From the NCBI RefSeq assembly GCF_028023875.1, contig NZ_JAQIPB010000011.1, forward strand, positions 62,001 to 126,000: DNA of 64,000 nt, read 5' to 3'. The notes under the pieces are model-generated. The model saw only the letters and a list, made by a program, of their open reading frames with translations. It was not told where the DNA came from and made no database searches. Position numbers and translations under genes: made by a program. This DNA comes from Xenophilus arseniciresistens (GTDB lineage: Bacteria; Pseudomonadota; Gammaproteobacteria; Burkholderiales; Burkholderiaceae_C). Shown here in pieces: positions 17,107-25,272 of this stretch (position 1 is the first letter of the stretch; each line of letters opens with the position of its first letter).

Positions 17107-17127
17107 CCAGTACAAATTCTGGACTGG
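17107..17127. promoter_or_regulatory. Inverted repeat, candidate HxlR operator
   Basis: CCAGT-N11-ACTGG is a perfect interrupted dyad with an AT-rich centre (ACAAATTCTGG). It lies midway between the divergent HxlR and methyltransferase genes, 36 bases from the former's start and 59 from the latter's. Confidence 0.45.
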
Positions 17128-17186
17128 AAGCCGCGGCGGCACGCAACGATGCTGTGTCCATCCCAACCCAGAGCTGGAGGCTCACC

Positions 17187-18065
17187 ATGGACACCGCCGT
17201 CAATGCCGCATTCGACGCGGCCGCCTACAAAACCACCACCCGCGCCCAATGGCAGGCCGCCGCCGACGCATGGCACCGCTGGGGCGGCTTCATCGGCAGC
17301 TGGCTCGGCGAAGCCACCGAGACCATGTTCGACCTGGCCCACATCGGCCCCGGCAGCCGCGTGCTCGACGTGGCGGCGGGCGCGGGCGAGCAGTCGATCT
17401 CGGCGGCGCGGCGCGTGGGCCCTGGCGGCCATGTGCTGGCGACCGACATCGCGCCGGCCCTGCTCGAACGCGCCATGGCCGACGCCCGGCAGGCCGGCCT
17501 GTCGAACCTGCAGACCCGCGAACTCGATGGCGAGGCGCTGCAGGTGCTGCCACCCGCAAGCTTCGACGCCGCCATCAGCCGCGTCGGCCTGATCTACTTT
17601 CCCGACCAGCAGCGCGCGCTGGCCGGCATCTGCCGCGCCCTCAAGCCCGGTGGCAGGGTCGCCGCCGTCGTCTATTCGACGCCCGACAGGAACGGCTTCT
17701 TCTCGATCCCGGTCAAGATCATCCGGGAGCGCGCGCAGCTGCCGGCCCCGCTGCCCGGGCAGCCCAGTCCCTTCTCGCTGGGCGCCGACGGTGTGCTCGA
17801 AGCGGTCTTCGCGAAGGCCGGCCTGCGCGAGATCGAGGTGCGCCGGGTGCCGTCGCCCGTGAAGCTGCCCTCGGCGGCCGAATGCGTGCGCTTCGAGCGG
17901 GAGTCCTTCGGCGCCCTGCACCAGATGATGGTCAAGCTCGACGCGGCTGAAAAGGAAAAGGTCTGGCAGGACATCGAAGAGGCCCTGCGCGCCTTCGAGA
18001 CCCGCGACGGCTTCGTCGGCCCCTGCGAGATGCTGGTCGGCGTGGGGCGCGTGGCGCAGGCGTAG
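17187..18065 (+). CDS. Class I SAM-dependent methyltransferase
   Basis: A 292-residue soluble methyltransferase of the UbiE/Coq5-like or small-molecule group. Motif I is VLDVAAGAGEQS, the acidic end of beta-2 is ATDIAP, motif post-I/II is FDAAISRVGLIYFPD, and ALKPGGRVAAVV is motif III. The substrate is unknown. I chose ATG 17187 because GGAGG at 17176-17180 is perfectly placed in front of it; a GTG at 17154 in frame would place that ribosome-binding site inside the gene. It is divergent from the HxlR regulator and followed after 71 bases by an SDR gene on the same strand. Confidence 0.85.
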   Translation: MDTAVNAAFDAAAYKTTTRAQWQAAADAWHRWGGFIGSWLGEATETMFDLAHIGPGSRVLDVAAGAGEQSISAARRVGPGGHVLATDIAPALLERAMADARQAGLSNLQTRELDGEALQVLPPASFDAAISRVGLIYFPDQQRALAGICRALKPGGRVAAVVYSTPDRNGFFSIPVKIIRERAQLPAPLPGQPSPFSLGADGVLEAVFAKAGLREIEVRRVPSPVKLPSAAECVRFERESFGALHQMMVKLDAAEKEKVWQDIEEALRAFETRDGFVGPCEMLVGVGRVAQA

Positions 18066-18136
18066 GCGCTCGCGCGGCGGTGGGGGCATTGCGCCCCCCG
18101 TTTGACACCGCTGCAGCCTTGCGCCCCAATGCGCGC

Positions 18137-18937
18137 ATGGACCTCGAACTCGCAGGCAAACACGTTCTCATCACCGGCGGCAGCAGGGGCATCGGCCTGG
18201 CCTGTGCCCGCGGCTTCCTGCAGGAGGGCGCCCGGGTCAGCCTGGTGGCGCGCAATCCCGACGCGCTGGCACAGGCGGCGCTCGGTCTGGCGGATGCGCG
18301 GGCCGATGCCCACAGCCTGATCGCCACCTTCGCGGTCGACCTGGCCGACCCGCGGGCGACGCTCGCGGCGCTCGATCGCATCGAGCAGGCGCACGGGCCG
18401 GTCGATGTGCTCGTGAACTCGGCCGGCGCCGCCCGGCGCACGCCGCCCGACGAGCTGACGGCCGACAAATGGCATGCGGCCATGCAGGCCAAGTACTTCA
18501 CCTACGTCCACGTCATGGACCCGCTGGTCAAGCGCATGGCTGCGCGTGGCACGGGCGTGATCGTCAACGTGGTGGGCGCCGGCGGCAAGGTGGCCAGCCC
18601 CACGCACCTGGCGGGCGGCGCGGCCAATGCGGCGCTGATGCTGGCGAGCACGGGGCTGGCCAATGCCTATGCGGCCCGCGGCGTGCGCGTGAACGTGGTC
18701 AACCCCGGCCCGGTTGCCACCGAGCGGCTGCACGAAGGCGCCAAGGCCGAGGCGCAACTGCTGGGCATCAGCCCCGAGGAGGCGCTGGCGCGCGCCAACC
18801 GCCGCCAGCCGCTGGGCCGCGTGGCGCAGCCGCGCGAGATCGCCGATGCGGTGCTGTTCCTCGCCTCGGCACGCGCGAGCTACATCACCGGTGCCGTCAT
18901 CGCCATGGACGGGGCGATGGTGCCGACGGTGGTCTGA
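18137..18937 (+). CDS. SDR-family protein lacking the usual catalytic Ser-Tyr-Lys
   Basis: A 266-residue Rossmann protein of the short-chain dehydrogenase/reductase family. Nucleotide binding looks intact: TGGSRGIG (13-20) and NSAGAA (94-99). The usual catalytic Ser, which should lie near 146, is replaced (NVVGAGG), and the YxxxK helix reads AGGAANAAL (159-167), with Gly/Ala where Tyr is expected and Asn164 in place of Lys. The end has the normal YITGAVIAMDG. It may be a non-classical or non-enzymatic SDR. ATG 18137 starts right at the fold; an upstream in-frame start at 18080 would add 19 residues. It may be co-transcribed with the methyltransferase. Confidence 0.82.
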   Translation: MDLELAGKHVLITGGSRGIGLACARGFLQEGARVSLVARNPDALAQAALGLADARADAHSLIATFAVDLADPRATLAALDRIEQAHGPVDVLVNSAGAARRTPPDELTADKWHAAMQAKYFTYVHVMDPLVKRMAARGTGVIVNVVGAGGKVASPTHLAGGAANAALMLASTGLANAYAARGVRVNVVNPGPVATERLHEGAKAEAQLLGISPEEALARANRRQPLGRVAQPREIADAVLFLASARASYITGAVIAMDGAMVPTVV

Positions 18938-18946
18938 AGAAGAACC

Positions 18947-18967
18947 GCAGCGCGCGGCGCGCGCTGC
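18947..18967. terminator. Hairpin between convergent SDR and GNAT genes
   Basis: GCAGCGCGC and GCGCGCTGC form a perfect 9-bp stem around GGC. It lies between the two stops and could serve both strands; on the plus side a weak T-rich tail (GTGTCAAATCTT) follows. Confidence 0.5.
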
Positions 18968-18970
18968 GTG

Positions 18971-19288
18971 TCAAATCTTGAAGGCCTGCTGCACCTGCGG
19001 CTGCACCAGGTCCACGTACTCGCGGTGCTTGCGGATGTAGCCTGCGATGAACTGGCAGGCGGGGATCACGAATTGGCCGTCGGCGCGCGCGCTGTCCAGC
19101 ACATGGCGCGCGATGGCCGAGCCCACGCCCCGGCCCTCGTATTCGGGCAGGACTTCGGTGTGGCTGAACAGCACGCCGTTGGCCAACTGGCTGTACTCCA
19201 CATAGGCCGCCAGCGTGTCGCCATGACGGGCTTCGTAGCGGTGCTCGGCCACGTTGTTCGAAAAGTGCAGGGCGGGAATATCGGTCAT
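18971..19288 (-). CDS. Small GNAT-like N-acetyltransferase (YjdJ type)
   Basis: A 105-residue single-domain protein. It carries the short GNAT core seen in YjdJ/GTPase-like small acetyltransferases: VEYSQLANGVLFSHTEVLPEYEGRGVGSA is the strand-turn-helix with the acetyl-CoA pyrophosphate loop EGRGVGSAIA. A C-terminal QFIAGYIRKHREYVDLV segment matches the usual end of this subfamily, including a conserved Cys (PACQF). The substrate is unknown. ATG 19288 is the only reasonable start. It may be in one run with cinA and pgpA upstream on the same strand (30-base gap). Confidence 0.85.
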   Translation of the reverse strand: MTDIPALHFSNNVAEHRYEARHGDTLAAYVEYSQLANGVLFSHTEVLPEYEGRGVGSAIARHVLDSARADGQFVIPACQFIAGYIRKHREYVDLVQPQVQQAFKI

Positions 19289-19318
19289 CGTCGGTCTCCG
19301 GGGCGCGCGCGCATGCGC

Positions 19319-19855
19319 TCAGCGCAAGGCGGTCGCCTGCAGCAGTTGTACCAGCGTTGCGATGGCATGTTCCACCGTGGCCGCACGCACCGCGGCGCGA
19401 TCGCCGTCAAAGCGGCGCCGTTCGGTGCGCACCCGGCCATCGAGCTGCCAGCCAAACCACACGGTGCCCACGGGTTTGTCGGGCGAGCCGCCCGTGGGGC
19501 CGGCCACGCCCGTCACCGCGATCGCCACCTGCGCGCGTGAGCGGGCCACCGCGCCGCCGGCCATGGCATGGGCCACCGGCTCGCTCACGGCGCCATGGGC
19601 CGCGATCAGCGCCGCGTCCACGCCCAGCAGCTCGGTCTTGGCCTCGTTCGAATAGCTGACGAAGCCGCGCTCGAACCAGGCGCTGGACCCCGCCAGGTCG
19701 GTGCAGGCGCCGGCGATCAGGCCGCCGGTGCAGCTTTCGGCCGTGGCCAGCATCCAGCCGCGCGACTGCAGCAGTTGCGCCGCGCGGGCCACTAGGCCGG
19801 GCACGTCGCGGGTGTCGTCGGCGGCGGCGTCGAAGCTCGCGGAAGAAGAAGACAT
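19319..19855 (-). CDS. pncC: CinA C-terminal domain protein, nicotinamide-nucleotide amidohydrolase type
   Basis: A 178-residue stand-alone CinA/PncC domain, which deamidates nicotinamide mononucleotide in the pyridine-nucleotide salvage route. Family marks are ATAESCTGGLIAG (with the Ser/Cys loop), FERGFVSYSNEAK, and AVTGVAGPTGGSP near the active site. I use ATG 19855; a GTG at 19870 overlaps the pgpA stop region and would add five residues and tight coupling. The pgpA-pncC pair on one strand is a common arrangement in betaproteobacteria. Confidence 0.9.
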   Translation of the reverse strand: MSSSSASFDAAADDTRDVPGLVARAAQLLQSRGWMLATAESCTGGLIAGACTDLAGSSAWFERGFVSYSNEAKTELLGVDAALIAAHGAVSEPVAHAMAGGAVARSRAQVAIAVTGVAGPTGGSPDKPVGTVWFGWQLDGRVRTERRRFDGDRAAVRAATVEHAIATLVQLLQATALR

Positions 19856-19866
19856 GGGCAAAGGCC

Positions 19867-20412
19867 TCACCAGAAGCGCGTGAACAGCGCAATGACCAGC
19901 AGCGTGCAGAACGCGGCCACCAGGTCATCGAAGAGGATGCCCCAGCCCGCGCGCCACCAGCGCGGCTGGCCGGGCATGGGCTTGAAGCGCTGGTCGGCCC
20001 AGCCCACGGGGCCGGGCTTGGCGGCATCGAAGAAGCGGAACAGCGCGAAGGCCAGCACCTGCGCCACGAAGCCGGCCGGCAGCAGCAGCCACAGCACCAG
20101 CCAGAAGGCGATGACCTCGTCCCAGACGATGGCGCCCGGGTCGGCCACGTTCATGTGCCGCGCCGTCACGCTGCAGGCCCACCAGCCGATGGGCAGGCCG
20201 GCCACGATCAACCAGCCCAGCGCGGCCGGCGACAGCCACTGCTGCAGCACCAGGAACGCCACCCAGGCCCACAGCGTGCCCGCGGTGCCGGGCGCGATGG
20301 GCGACAGGCCCGTGCCCGCGCCCAGCGCGATGAAGTGGGCCGGGTGCGAAAGCAGGAAGCGCGCGTTGGGGCGGCGCGCGGGAGCGGGGATGGAGGCGGC
20401 GTCGGTCGTCAT
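19867..20412 (-). CDS. pgpA: Phosphatidylglycerophosphatase A
   Basis: A 181-residue inner-membrane enzyme that dephosphorylates phosphatidylglycerol phosphate in phospholipid synthesis. The N-terminal catalytic region shows GTGLSPIAPGTAGTLWA and the acidic pair in DPGAIVWDEVIAFW; several hydrophobic helices follow (about 50-75, 100-130, 160-178). The motif KPGPVGWADQRF is also typical. Starts at ATG 20412. Its end overlaps the possible GTG start of pncC. Confidence 0.92.
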   Translation of the reverse strand: MTTDAASIPAPARRPNARFLLSHPAHFIALGAGTGLSPIAPGTAGTLWAWVAFLVLQQWLSPAALGWLIVAGLPIGWWACSVTARHMNVADPGAIVWDEVIAFWLVLWLLLPAGFVAQVLAFALFRFFDAAKPGPVGWADQRFKPMPGQPRWWRAGWGILFDDLVAAFCTLLVIALFTRFW

Positions 20413-20436
20413 GCGGCAGGGCGCCGCAAGGGGCGG

Positions 20437-22149
20437 TCAGCCCGCGGCGCAAGCCTCGGATGGTATCGGCTCGGGCATGCGGGCCGCGCGGCCGCACAGC
20501 CGGGCCACCAGCGCCTGCGCATCGGTCGGCAGTCGCGCGCCGCGCCAGGCCACATGCTGGTCGGCGCGGCACAGCGTCAGCGCATGCGTGTAGGCCTCGG
20601 GCAGCGCGTCGCGCGCATCGGCCAGGTCCACCACCGCCAGCGGCATGCCGGCGGCCTCGGCCGCATCGACCAGCGCGCCGACCGGCACCGAGGCATCGCA
20701 GCGCAGCAGGGTGTAGCCCGGGCCGAAGGCGTCATACAGCGAGCGGCCATCGGCCAGCCAGAGGTGCGGCGCGCGGCAGCCCGGCACGGTGGAGGGCGTG
20801 AAGTCGCCCATCGTGTAGGGCGGCGGGGCTTCGGCCTCGTGCGTGATCAGCGGCGAGCCCGCGTAGTAGTAGCCGAAGTTCAGGCCCGCGCAGCAGAACT
20901 GCTGCACGTTCAGGTCATAGGCCTCGCGGCCGACTTCGGCGCGCAGGGCCTCGCCTTGGGCACCTTCGGCCTCGATGTCGGGCGGCACCGCGCGGCGCGC
21001 GCGGATCATCTTCTGCGCATGGTCCATCGCGAAGTTCGACACCTGCTCGGTGATGGGCTGGCGCTCGGCTTCGTAGGCGTCGAGCATGGCCGGCGAACCC
21101 CAGCCCTGGATGCAGGCGCCCAGCAGCCAGGACAGGTTCAGCGCGTCGGCAATGCCGGCGTTCATGCCGTAGCCCGCATAGGGCACCCACAGGTGCGCGG
21201 CATCGCCCGCGATGAAGACCCGGCCTTCGCGAAAGCGCGTGGCCACCAGGCGCCGGCCCACCCAGTCCTCCTTGCTGATGACTTCGTAGTGGAAGTCTTC
21301 GCCCACGCCCAGGATGTCGCGGATCGCGCGGTCGCGGTCCACCGAGTCGAACTCGGGCTCCTCGGCGTTCAGGTGGTTGTGGACCAGCCAGGTGCTGTGG
21401 CCGTCGATGGCGAACACCGTGCCGCAGCGGTCGGGGTTGACGGCGTAGCAGCACCAGGCCGGTTGGCCCGCAACCCGCGCACCCAGTTCGGGCGCGCGGA
21501 TGTAGGTGGACTGCACGCGCTGGATCACCGGCGTGCCTTCGAGCCGGGCGCCCATGGCCTTGCGCACGCCCGAGCTGCCGCCGTCGCAGCCGACCAGGTA
21601 GCGCGCACGCAGGGTGCGCGTGGCGCCGCCGTCCAGGTCCAGCGCCTGCGCCTGCACGCCGTGCTTGTCTTGCGTGAACTCGGTGACCTGCGTGCGGTTG
21701 AGCAGCGTCACGCCCGGCAGGGCCGCCGTGTGTTCCAGCAGGATCGGCTCCAGGTAGATCTGGTTGATGCGGTGCGGCGGCTCGGGCGTGGGCCACCAGC
21801 CGTCGGGACCGTCGGTGCGCGTGTAGCGTTCGCGCCGGCTCGGAATGGGAATGCGCGTGAGCTCGGTGCCCGTCATGCGGGTGCGGAACACCACGTCGTT
21901 CGGATAGTCCTCGGGCAGGCCGGCGTCGCGCAGCTTCTGCGCCACGCCCAGGCGGCGGAACTGCTCCATCGTGCGCGCCGACACATGGTTGCACTTGACG
22001 CTGGGCGGCTGCGCGTACTCGCGCGTCTCTGCGATCAGCACGCGCACCCCGCGCGAGGCCAGGTCCATGGCCAGGGTCAGGCCCACCGGGCCCGCGCCCA
22101 CGATGATCACGTCGGCCTCAAGGGCCGTTGCTGCTTGGCTGGAAGTCAT
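20437..22149 (-). CDS. FAD-dependent aromatic monooxygenase (PheA/MhpA-like)
   Basis: A 570-residue flavoprotein hydroxylase of the class A type, which hydroxylates aromatic compounds with NAD(P)H and O2. The FAD-binding dinucleotide fold is near the start (DVIIVGAGPVGLTLAMD), the DG motif is LVGCDGGSSGVRK, and the second FAD motif is VFIAGDAAH followed by YGMNAGIADALNLSW. A C-terminal thioredoxin-like domain (about 470-570) is as in phenol hydroxylase relatives. ATG 22149 gives the normal N-terminus. It lies 11 bases after the Bug binding protein gene on the same strand, so uptake and oxidation of an aromatic acid are probably coupled, under the divergent LysR regulator. Confidence 0.88.
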   Translation of the reverse strand: MTSSQAATALEADVIIVGAGPVGLTLAMDLASRGVRVLIAETREYAQPPSVKCNHVSARTMEQFRRLGVAQKLRDAGLPEDYPNDVVFRTRMTGTELTRIPIPSRRERYTRTDGPDGWWPTPEPPHRINQIYLEPILLEHTAALPGVTLLNRTQVTEFTQDKHGVQAQALDLDGGATRTLRARYLVGCDGGSSGVRKAMGARLEGTPVIQRVQSTYIRAPELGARVAGQPAWCCYAVNPDRCGTVFAIDGHSTWLVHNHLNAEEPEFDSVDRDRAIRDILGVGEDFHYEVISKEDWVGRRLVATRFREGRVFIAGDAAHLWVPYAGYGMNAGIADALNLSWLLGACIQGWGSPAMLDAYEAERQPITEQVSNFAMDHAQKMIRARRAVPPDIEAEGAQGEALRAEVGREAYDLNVQQFCCAGLNFGYYYAGSPLITHEAEAPPPYTMGDFTPSTVPGCRAPHLWLADGRSLYDAFGPGYTLLRCDASVPVGALVDAAEAAGMPLAVVDLADARDALPEAYTHALTLCRADQHVAWRGARLPTDAQALVARLCGRAARMPEPIPSEACAAG

Positions 22150-22160
22150 GGGCGAAAAAG

Positions 22161-23171
22161 TCAGTCGATCTTGATGTTGGCGCTGCGGATGACCTGGCCC
22201 CACTTGCGCGTTTCGGTGTGGATGTAGCGCGAGAACTGGTCGGGGCTGCCGGGCGCCGGCTCCACGCCCAGGTTGCGCATGGCCGTCTGGATCTGCGGGT
22301 CCTTCAAGGCCTGGCCGATGCCGGCATTCAGGCGCGTGACGATGGCCGGCGGCGTGCCGGCCGGCGCCACCACGCCGAACCAGCCCACCGCGTCATAGCC
22401 GTCGAGCCCCGCCTCGGAGGCCGTGGGCACATCGGGCAGCATGGGCAGCCGCTGCGCGCTGGTCACGGCATAAGCCACCAGCTTGCCAGCCTTGATCTGC
22501 TGCAGCGAAGCCGGCAGGTCCACCACGGCCAGCGGCACCTGGTTGGCCAGCACCGCCAGCGCGGCCGGCCCCGAGCCCTTGTAGGGCACGCCCACCAGCT
22601 TGATGTTGGCCATCTGCTCGAACAGCGCCGCCGACAGGTGCATGGCCGTGCCGTTGCCGCCATGCGCGATCGACAGGTTGCCGCTCGTGCGCCTGGCCAG
22701 CGCGATCAGCTCCTGCAGCGTGCGCGCCTGGAGGCTCGGGTGGCCCACGATCACAAACGGGATGGCCGCCAGCATGCCCACGGGCGCAAAGTCCTTGAGC
22801 GGGTCGAAGGGCATGTCGGCATAGAGGCTGCTGTTGGCCGCCAGCGCGCCGGCCGCGCCCACGCCCAGCGTGTAGCCGTCGCCCGGTGCCTTGGCCACCA
22901 TGCCCAGGCCCACGTTGCCGCCGGCGCCGGGGCGGTTGTCCACCACCACGGGCTGGCCCAGGCTCTCGTTCAGGCGCGGCGTGATCATGCGCACCACTGC
23001 GTCGGCGCTGCCGCCGGGCGGGAAGGTCACGACCATGCGCACGGGCTTGTCGGGGTAGCCGGCCTGGCGGCTGGGGTTGGCTGGTGCCTGGGCCGCGGCC
23101 ATGGCCGCCATGAAGGCGGCCGGCAGCAGTGCCCAGCGGGCCGCACGGGCCCAGGTGCTCTTGTGGCTCAT
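22161..23171 (-). CDS. Bug-type (tripartite tricarboxylate transporter) solute-binding protein
   Basis: A 336-residue periplasmic binding protein of the Bug family, very abundant in Comamonadaceae and Alcaligenaceae. The Sec signal (MSHKSTWARAARWALLPAAF...) ends near AMAAAQA. The mature protein starts with YPDKPVRMVVTFPPGGSAD, the carboxylate-binding hallmark, and has NRPGAGGNVG further on. ATG 23171 is preceded by AAGGAAG at a good distance. No TctA/TctB membrane genes are in the window, as is usual for orphan Bug proteins. The FAD monooxygenase gene follows at once. Confidence 0.93.
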   Translation of the reverse strand: MSHKSTWARAARWALLPAAFMAAMAAAQAPANPSRQAGYPDKPVRMVVTFPPGGSADAVVRMITPRLNESLGQPVVVDNRPGAGGNVGLGMVAKAPGDGYTLGVGAAGALAANSSLYADMPFDPLKDFAPVGMLAAIPFVIVGHPSLQARTLQELIALARRTSGNLSIAHGGNGTAMHLSAALFEQMANIKLVGVPYKGSGPAALAVLANQVPLAVVDLPASLQQIKAGKLVAYAVTSAQRLPMLPDVPTASEAGLDGYDAVGWFGVVAPAGTPPAIVTRLNAGIGQALKDPQIQTAMRNLGVEPAPGSPDQFSRYIHTETRKWGQVIRSANIKID

Positions 23172-23207
23172 TCGGATCTTCCTTTTTGCGTGTCTCCGGG
23201 CGTCATT

Positions 23208-23220
23208 GGACGTTGCGTCC
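23208..23220. promoter_or_regulatory. Dyad in the LysR/Bug divergent promoter region
   Basis: GGACG-TTG-CGTCC is a perfect dyad, imperfectly extended by ATT on both sides. It lies 37-49 bases upstream of the Bug gene, in the 96-base gap shared with the divergent LysR gene. It is the most likely LysR operator, although it does not show the textbook T-N11-A spacing. Confidence 0.45.
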
Positions 23221-23267
23221 ATTCATCCGTAAATCAAAATATTGCGAACCAAATTTCAGATGACCTG

Positions 23268-24185
23268 ATGAATCCGAACTTCAGCCCCACCATCCGCCAG
23301 TTGCGTGCCTTCGTCGCCGTGCACCAACTGCGCAAGCTTGGGGCGGCCGCGCAGCGGCTGTTCGTCACGCAGTCGGCAGTGAGCATGCTGATTCGCCAGC
23401 TTGAAGATGGCTTGCAGACGCGGCTGTTCGACCGCAGCACGCGCTCGCTGCAGCCCACCGCGGCGGCACAGGACATGCTGCCCATGGCCGAGCGCATCCT
23501 GCGCGACGTGGACGCGCTGAGCACGGGCTTCAGGGAACTGGGCGCGCTCGAGCGCGGCCGCGTGTGCGTAGCCATCACGCCCACGCTGGCGGGCTTCGTC
23601 ATGCCCGAGGCCGTGCGCCGCTTCAGCCACGAGCACCCGCAGGTGCGGCTGGTGATCGACGACTGCGCGCCCGACCAGTTCGTGGCCCGCGTGCTGGGCG
23701 AGCAGGCGGACTTCGGCATCGGCACGCCCGAGCGCCCGGGCGCCGAGGTGGACACGCGCACCCTGCTGCGCGACCACCTGGCCGTGGTGTGCCGCGCCGA
23801 CCACGCGCTGGCCGTCCGGCGCACGGTGCGCTGGGCCGACCTGGCCGGGCAGCCGCTGATCACGGTGCGCCCAGGCTACGGCATCCGGCCGCTGATCGAC
23901 GCGACCGCCGGGCGCGCGGGTGTGGCGCTGGAGGTGGTCAACGAGGTGTCATTTCTTTCCACGGCGCTGTGGATGACGGCCAGCGGCATGGGGCCCTCGC
24001 TCATGCCTTCGGCCTATGCGCGCGCGGCCAATGACCCCTCGCTGGTGGTGCGGCCGCTGTCGGCGCCGCGCGTCTCGCGCGACGTGATGGTGGTGACCAA
24101 GCGCGGCCGTTCGCTGTCGGCGGCCGCGCAGAGCTTTGTCGACACGCTGTCCCGTACGCTGCGGCCGGCCGCTCAGCCGAAGTGA
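23268..24185 (+). CDS. LysR-family transcriptional regulator
   Basis: A 305-residue LysR regulator. The helix-turn-helix is at about 12-60 (LRAFVAVHQLRKLGAAAQRL, QSAVSMLIRQLEDGL, RLFDRSTRSLQPT); the rest is the two-lobed effector-binding domain. ATG 23268 was chosen because it gives the standard N-terminus; the open frame extends far upstream only by chance. It is divergent from the Bug/monooxygenase pair and probably activates it in response to an aromatic ligand. Its 3' end overlaps the thiL 3' end by 13 bases. Confidence 0.92.
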   Translation: MNPNFSPTIRQLRAFVAVHQLRKLGAAAQRLFVTQSAVSMLIRQLEDGLQTRLFDRSTRSLQPTAAAQDMLPMAERILRDVDALSTGFRELGALERGRVCVAITPTLAGFVMPEAVRRFSHEHPQVRLVIDDCAPDQFVARVLGEQADFGIGTPERPGAEVDTRTLLRDHLAVVCRADHALAVRRTVRWADLAGQPLITVRPGYGIRPLIDATAGRAGVALEVVNEVSFLSTALWMTASGMGPSLMPSAYARAANDPSLVVRPLSAPRVSRDVMVVTKRGRSLSAAAQSFVDTLSRTLRPAAQPK

Positions 24186-25156
24186 TCGAAGGAGGCGAAG
24201 CGTTCGTTGGCGATGGCCTGGCCGCGGCCATCGACGATGCGCAGGCCCGGCTCGGCCTCGATGCGGCCGATGCGCGTGGCCGCAGTGCCGCTGGCCTGCG
24301 CCGCGGCCAGCACGGCTTCATGCGCAGCGGGCGGCGCGGTGAAGGCCAGTTCGTAATCGTCGCCGCCGGCCAGCGCCAGTTGGCGCCAGCCCGCGGCATC
24401 GAGCAGCGCGGGCTGCTGCGCGCGCGCGGCCACGCACTGTGCCGCCGCGTCGGCGTCCAGCGTGGCGCCCACGCCGCTGGCCTTGAGCACATGGCCCAGG
24501 TCGCCGGCCAGGCCGTCGCTCAGGTCGATGGCGCTGCTGGCCACACCGCGCAGCGCCAGGCCCAGCGCCACGCGCGGCGTGGGCCCTTCCATGCGCGCAC
24601 GGGCCGCGGCAAAGACTTCGGACGGCACCTGGGCCGTGCCGCGGAACACTTCCAGTGCCAGCCGCGCATCGCCCAGCGTGCCGCTGACCCACAGCTCGTC
24701 GCCGGCACGCGCGCCGCTGCGCAACAGAGCCTGGCCCGCGGGCACTTCGCCGAAGACCGTGATGCAAATGTTCAGCGGCCCGCGCGTGGTGTCGCCGCCC
24801 ACGAGCTCGCAGCCATGGGCATCGGCCAGCGCGTAGAGCCCCTGCGAGAAGCGCTGCAGCCAGTCGCCGTCCATGGCCGGCAGCGCCAGCGCGAGCGTGA
24901 ACGCCAGCGGCTTCGCGCCGCAGGCGGCGAGGTCGCTGAGGTTCACTGCGAGCGCCTTGTGGCCCAGGCTCGCCGGGTCCACCGTGCTCAAAAAATGCCG
25001 GCCCTCGACCAGCATGTCTGAAGACACGGCAAGCTGCATGCCTGCGGCCGGCGCGAGCAATGCGCAGTCGTCGCCGCCACCCAGCGGCGAGCGCCGCACG
25101 GGGCGGCTGAAGTAGCGCGCGATCAGGTCGAATTCGCCCGAAGAAGAGGAAGCCAT
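24173..25156 (-). CDS. thiL: Thiamine-monophosphate kinase
   Basis: A 327-residue enzyme that phosphorylates thiamine monophosphate to thiamine pyrophosphate, the last step of cofactor synthesis. It belongs to the PurM-like fold. Typical motifs are GGGDDCALL near the start, AVSSDMLVEGRHF, NLSDLAACGAKP, VGGDTTRGPL and IDLSDGLAGDLGH, which supply the acidic Mg-ATP ligands. ATG 25156 (MASSSSGEFDLIARYF) is the family start. It is usually just upstream of pgpA and cinA; here the Bug/LysR group separates them by about 4 kb. Confidence 0.95.
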   Translation of the reverse strand: MASSSSGEFDLIARYFSRPVRRSPLGGGDDCALLAPAAGMQLAVSSDMLVEGRHFLSTVDPASLGHKALAVNLSDLAACGAKPLAFTLALALPAMDGDWLQRFSQGLYALADAHGCELVGGDTTRGPLNICITVFGEVPAGQALLRSGARAGDELWVSGTLGDARLALEVFRGTAQVPSEVFAAARARMEGPTPRVALGLALRGVASSAIDLSDGLAGDLGHVLKASGVGATLDADAAAQCVAARAQQPALLDAAGWRQLALAGGDDYELAFTAPPAAHEAVLAAAQASGTAATRIGRIEAEPGLRIVDGRGQAIANERFASFDHFG

Positions 25157-25272
25157 GGCCCGAGCATAGGCCAGCCGAGGTACGTCGCCTGGCGCATCCC
25201 CTGGCTTGCTGCGCCGAGGAAACGGCCAGTAACATTCTGGCCAGGGCAGGGTTGCCTGCGAAGGACCAGAAG

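Noticed and set aside
15498-18089. An 863-codon minus-strand open frame across UPF0149, HxlR and methyltransferase genes
   Set aside because: Crosses three well-supported genes and has no domain; GC-rich shadow frame.
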